9,753 nt of DNA, taken from the NCBI GenBank assembly GCA_959599635.1, contig CAUGJN010000064.1, positions 1 to 9,753 on the forward strand. The letters are read 5' to 3'. Made by a program: the position numbers and the translations under genes. The stretch's first letter is position 1; every line of letters starts with the position of its first letter. The notes beneath the pieces are model-generated. The model was not told where the DNA came from and searched no databases. It was given only the letters and a program-made list of their open reading frames with translations. Shown one piece after another: positions 6,532 through 9,753 of the stretch. This DNA is from an uncultured Collinsella sp. Lineage in GTDB: Bacteria > Actinomycetota > Coriobacteriia > Coriobacteriales > Coriobacteriaceae.

Positions 6532-8985
6532 ATGGCTCAACAACTGTCGCTGTTTGGTTCGCCGGAACCGGAGGAAGCTCCGGTGAAGCCCAAGCCTGCC
6601 GCTGCCTCGGCTCAGTCTAAGCCTGCGCCCGAGCCCCCTGCCGCCTACGCGAGCGTGGTCCTCGATATCCCCACCCGTGCGCTGTCGGAACCGTTTGCTT
6701 ACGGCATCCCCGAGTCCCTTGCCAACGGGGTCCAGGTCGGATCGACAGTCCTGGTCCACTTTGGTAACCGTGCCGCCGCGGGCTATGTCGTCGACATTGC
6801 CCCTGAGCTGGGCGACCTGCAGGGCAACAACGCCCTCGACCCCGCACGCATTAAACCCATCGAGGCCATCCTCAGCAAACCGCTCTTTACCGCCGAGGCT
6901 GCCCGCATCGCACGCTGGATGAGCCGCGAGTATGTCGCGACGCTTTCCGAGTGCCTGCGCCTGTTTTTGCCCCCGGGCGGCAGCCAGCGTGTGGTCAAGG
7001 GCGACGACGATGCGTGGACTGTTGAACGGCCCGCCGTCAAGCCTATCCAAAATCGTTGGGTGATGCTTACGCCCGAAGGCTTTGACTATACGCCGCCCAA
7101 GACCGCGGTCCGTCAGCGCCAGCTCATCGAGGCGCTGCAGTGCGGCCCGGTTACGACTCGCGACCTTAATCTTCTCTATAACAGCATGTCGGCGACCATC
7201 AAAGCGCTCGAAAAGCGCGGCGTCGTGGTGGTGGAGGAGCGCCGCGCCTGGCGTGGCTGCAGCGAGCAGACCACGCTGTCCTCGGCAAGCGGCAAGGCGC
7301 CGGTCTCCCTTACCAACGGCCAGCAACGGGCACTCGCGCAGATTGAGCGCGCCCGTCTGGACGCTCATGGCGACGTGGTGTTGGTCGACGGCGTCACCGG
7401 CTCCGGCAAAACCGAGGTTTACCTCTCCGCCATCGAGCGGGTGCTCGCAGCCGGTCGCTCTGCCTGCGTGCTGGTGCCCGAGATCTCGCTGACGGCCCAG
7501 ACCGTCGGCCGCTTTCGCTCGCGCTTTGGCGAGACGGTGGCCGTTTTCCATTCGCGTCTTTCTGCTGGCGAGCGTCTCGACCAGTGGGATATGGTCGCCA
7601 GCGGTGCGGCCCGCGTGGTGGTCGGCGCCCGCTCGGCGCTCTTTTGCCCGCTCAGCGACTTGGGCCTCATCATCATCGACGAGGAGCACGAGACTAGTTA
7701 CAAGCAGGGCTCCAGTCCGCGCTACCACGCTCGCGAGGTGGCGGCCGAGATGGCGCGGCGCTACCGCTGCCCACTCGTGCTGGGCTCGGCCACGCCTTCT
7801 GCCGAAGCGCTCGACCGCTGCCGTCGCGGAACGTACGGCGGTGCCACGTGGACGCGCGTCGAGATGCCCGAACGCCCGGGGCACGCGGTCCTGCCCACGG
7901 TTCGCATTGCCGACCTGCGCCGCGAGTTTTCGCACGGCAGCCGCTCAATGTTCTCTAAACCGCTGATGGAAGGCCTGGAGCGCGTTGTAGAGCGGCGCGA
8001 GAAGGCCGTGTTGCTGCATAACCGTCGTGGCTTTGCGCCATTCCTGATGTGCCGCGAGTGCGGCTGCGTCCCCACCTGCAACCACTGCTCCACAGCGCTT
8101 ACGTATCACGAGCGCACGCACACGCTGCAATGTCACACCTGCGGTTCGTCTTGGCGCGTGCAGCCGTATCCCGCGCCCACGAGCCGTTGCCCCAAATGTG
8201 GCAGTCGCTATCTGGCAAAAATGGGTCTGGGCACTCAGCAGATCGAGGACGCACTGCGCCAGATGCTTCCCGAGGACGTCGCCATTATTCGCATGGATGC
8301 CGATTCCACGCGCGGCAAGGATGCGCACAAAAAGCTGCTCGAGCAGTTCGATGCCTCCGATTGCGCGGTGCTGTTGGGTACCCAGATGATCGCCAAGGGC
8401 CTCGATTTTCCCGAAGTCACGCTCGTGGGCGTGGTCAATGCCGACTTCGCCCTCAAGCTGCCGGACTTCCGCGCAGGGGAGCGCGCCTACGATCTGCTGG
8501 AGCAGGTCGCGGGCCGTGCCGGTCGCGGCGATCGTCCCGGCGAGGTCATCATCCAGACCTACCTGCCCGAGGATCCGGTCATTCGCGCCGTCGCTAAGCA
8601 CGACCGTTCGATCTTTACCGACTACGACCTGGACCAGCGCCGCGACGCCCTGTATCCACCGTTCGTGCGTCTGGTCAACATTTTGGTGTGGTCGGCGAAC
8701 CGAGACGACGCGCAGGACTACATTGGGCGCATTGCAAAGCTCCTTAAGCGCCGCTGGCATGCCGCCGCGCTCGACTTTTTGCGGGCGGGGAGCGCCGTGC
8801 CGCAGGTGCTGGGCCCGGCTTCGTGTGTAATCGAGAGAGCCAAGGACCGTTACCGCTTCCATCTGCTTGTGAAGTCGCCGGTAGGGTACCATGTCTCTGA
8901 TGATATCGACGCCTGCCTCAAAGAGGTAGGCTCCGTGCGCGGCGTGAGCGTGAGCGTTGACGTCGACGCCTATGATTTGATGTAA
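6532..8985 (+). CDS. priA: Primosomal protein N', replication restart helicase PriA
   Basis: PriA recognises stalled forks and reloads the replisome. The complete 817-residue protein has, in order: a short tail with QLSLF (4-8); a Pro/Ala/Lys-rich linker (about 9-38); the 3'-end DNA-binding domain (about 39-145); a winged-helix region; and a superfamily 2 helicase core. The core shows Walker A GVTGSGKT (287-294, Lys293), DEEH (383-386), GSATPS (418-423), GTQMIAKGLDFP (616-627) and QVAGRAGRG (658-666). Eight cysteines, CxxC at 507/510, 516/519, 534/537 and 553/556, form the two zinc sites. The last gap is about 6 residues longer than in E. coli. Unlike the mycobacterial homologues, all helicase motifs are intact, so ATPase activity is expected. 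AGAGG (6521-6525) is 6 bases before the ATG. The stop is 18 bases before def, which implies one transcript. QLSLF matches the sliding-clamp-binding consensus. Confidence 0.97.
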   Translation: MAQQLSLFGSPEPEEAPVKPKPAAASAQSKPAPEPPAAYASVVLDIPTRALSEPFAYGIPESLANGVQVGSTVLVHFGNRAAAGYVVDIAPELGDLQGNNALDPARIKPIEAILSKPLFTAEAARIARWMSREYVATLSECLRLFLPPGGSQRVVKGDDDAWTVERPAVKPIQNRWVMLTPEGFDYTPPKTAVRQRQLIEALQCGPVTTRDLNLLYNSMSATIKALEKRGVVVVEERRAWRGCSEQTTLSSASGKAPVSLTNGQQRALAQIERARLDAHGDVVLVDGVTGSGKTEVYLSAIERVLAAGRSACVLVPEISLTAQTVGRFRSRFGETVAVFHSRLSAGERLDQWDMVASGAARVVVGARSALFCPLSDLGLIIIDEEHETSYKQGSSPRYHAREVAAEMARRYRCPLVLGSATPSAEALDRCRRGTYGGATWTRVEMPERPGHAVLPTVRIADLRREFSHGSRSMFSKPLMEGLERVVERREKAVLLHNRRGFAPFLMCRECGCVPTCNHCSTALTYHERTHTLQCHTCGSSWRVQPYPAPTSRCPKCGSRYLAKMGLGTQQIEDALRQMLPEDVAIIRMDADSTRGKDAHKKLLEQFDASDCAVLLGTQMIAKGLDFPEVTLVGVVNADFALKLPDFRAGERAYDLLEQVAGRAGRGDRPGEVIIQTYLPEDPVIRAVAKHDRSIFTDYDLDQRRDALYPPFVRLVNILVWSANRDDAQDYIGRIAKLLKRRWHAAALDFLRAGSAVPQVLGPASCVIERAKDRYRFHLLVKSPVGYHVSDDIDACLKEVGSVRGVSVSVDVDAYDLM

Positions 8986-9003
8986 CAACCCGAAAGGATG
9001 GCC

Positions 9004-9540
9004 ATGGAAGCCAACGGAATCGTACTGTCGCCCGACCCTCGTCTGCGCCAGGAGTGCGCCGTCATCGAGGAGATCACCCCGGCGATCGAGGCGCTTGCCG
9101 AGAAGATGAAGAAGATGATGTTCGACAACGGCGGTTGCGGCCTGGCCGCCCCGCAGATCGGTGAACTCATCCAGCTCGTCACCATCGACTGCGACTACAG
9201 CGACAAGAACGACTACGATCCGTACGTGCTCATCAATCCCGTGATTGTGGAGCAGAGCGACCATCTCGTGCCGTTTAGCGAGGGCTGCCTGTCTATCCCC
9301 GGCATTAGCTGCGAGATCGAGCGTCCCGACCATGTCGTCGTCGAGGCGTACGACTTGGACGCAAACCTGATTCGCTATGAGGCTTCGGGCGATCTGTTCT
9401 GCGTGTGCCTGCAGCACGAGATTGATCACCTGCACGGCAACACCATGTTCGAGCGCCTTAAGCCCATGCAGAGGATCAAGGCAGTCAAGGAGTACCAGGA
9501 CGCCCTGGCCCGCGGCGCTCGACCGGGCGAGACGGAGTAA
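9004..9540 (+). CDS. def: Peptide deformylase
   Basis: Removes the formyl group from the N-terminal methionine of new proteins at the ribosome. The 178-residue protein has all three family motifs: GCGLAAPQIG (44-53), EGCLS (93-97) and QHEIDHLHG (137-145). The metal ligands are Cys95, His138 and His142, and the catalytic Glu is 139. The start at 9004 is preferred over an in-frame ATG at 8998, because AAAGG (8993-8997) is then 6 bases away, whereas it would touch the earlier ATG. It follows priA by 18 bases, as in the common priA-def-fmt order. Here the core-hairpin repeat begins only 8 bases after the stop codon, and no fmt start is visible before the window ends. Confidence 0.97.
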   Translation: MEANGIVLSPDPRLRQECAVIEEITPAIEALAEKMKKMMFDNGGCGLAAPQIGELIQLVTIDCDYSDKNDYDPYVLINPVIVEQSDHLVPFSEGCLSIPGISCEIERPDHVVVEAYDLDANLIRYEASGDLFCVCLQHEIDHLHGNTMFERLKPMQRIKAVKEYQDALARGARPGETE

Positions 9541-9548
9541 GTCCCACC

Positions 9549-9685
9549 GTCCCCTTCCGCCGCAGGGCTTAGGTTTTGCTCCATGCTCAAACAGTCCTGC
9601 TCGCACGAAGAGCACATTAAGTGCTCTTCGGCTCGTGCGGAACTGCGCGTGGAGCAATAACCTAAGCCCTGCGGCGGAAGGGGAC
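9549..9685. repeat. Core-hairpin intergenic repeat, copy 2
   Basis: The outer arms 9549-9583 (35 bases) and 9650-9685 (36 bases) are complementary throughout, with a single one-base bulge. They enclose the conserved core 9591-9644, which is nearly identical to 3045-3099. The inner hairpin is CGAAGAGCAC (9606-9615), loop ATTAA, GTGCTCTTCG (9621-9630). Against copy 1 it has A instead of G on one side and T instead of C on the other, so pairing is kept. The element starts 8 bases after the def stop and is followed by TGCGTTTTCG. It may therefore act as a terminator, although the T run is only four. Confidence 0.9.
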
Positions 9686-9753
9686 TGCGTTTTCGTGCTC
9701 CTTTTCGCCCGGGTGCCGTCGGGCCAGGGATGGGCGTCTTCGCTGATAGGTGC

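Noticed and set aside
6487..9657. Two long open frames on the minus strand opposite priA and def (6487-7935 and 7945-9657)
   Set aside because: They mirror the codon pattern of GC-rich priA and def, show no recognisable domain, and the overlapped genes are complete with all family motifs. They are frame shadows.
9686..9753. Start of another gene at the right edge (ATG at 9730)
   Set aside because: There is no ribosome binding site and only eight codons are visible, so nothing supports it.

Overview
The window looks like chromosomal DNA from a high-GC Gram-positive anaerobe. The best guess is a Coriobacteriia member close to Collinsella. This rests on the GC-rich codon use, the single-chain iron-sulfur serine dehydratase carrying an ACT domain, a PriA that keeps all helicase motifs, and the style of the intergenic hairpin repeats. 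No 16S or other taxonomic marker is present, so the genus is an inference.

Layout, left to right. Three genes read on the minus strand. The first is a membrane-anchored L,D-transpeptidase-type cell wall protein whose 3' end lies beyond the left edge (1-1229). The second is sdaA, L-serine dehydratase (1379-2986). The third is metK, S-adenosylmethionine synthetase (3299-4579). Across a 266-base divergent intergenic region, gltX (glutamyl-tRNA synthetase, 4846-6321) reads on the plus strand. It is followed by priA (primosomal helicase, 6532-8985) and def (peptide deformylase, 9004-9540). The priA and def genes are 18 bases apart and very likely co-transcribed. The other genes have their own terminators or promoters and look like separate units. 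The genes are housekeeping: wall cross-linking, serine catabolism to pyruvate, methyl-donor synthesis, tRNA charging, replication restart and N-terminal protein maturation. No pathway links them all.

The unusual content is between the genes. Two copies of one repeat (3011-3130 and 9549-9685) share a core of about 55 bases. The core folds into a hairpin with a compensatory base-pair change between the copies. In each copy the core is enclosed by a long, nearly perfect inverted repeat whose sequence is largely different in the other copy. A second class of palindrome, built on GGGACA/TGTCCC, occurs at 1339-1360, 4685-4765 and 6399-6498. The 312-base gap between sdaA and metK (2987-3298) holds the sdaA ribosome binding site, the first core-hairpin repeat and the metK terminator. 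No gene is supported there. The last 68 bases (9686-9753) hold nothing I can assign.

Other points of interest are a canonical sliding-clamp-binding pentapeptide at the N-terminus of PriA, a possible structured leader on metK that could hide its ribosome binding site, and a three-cysteine C-terminal tail on the serine dehydratase. I see no CRISPR array, tRNA, rRNA, insertion sequence or prophage gene.
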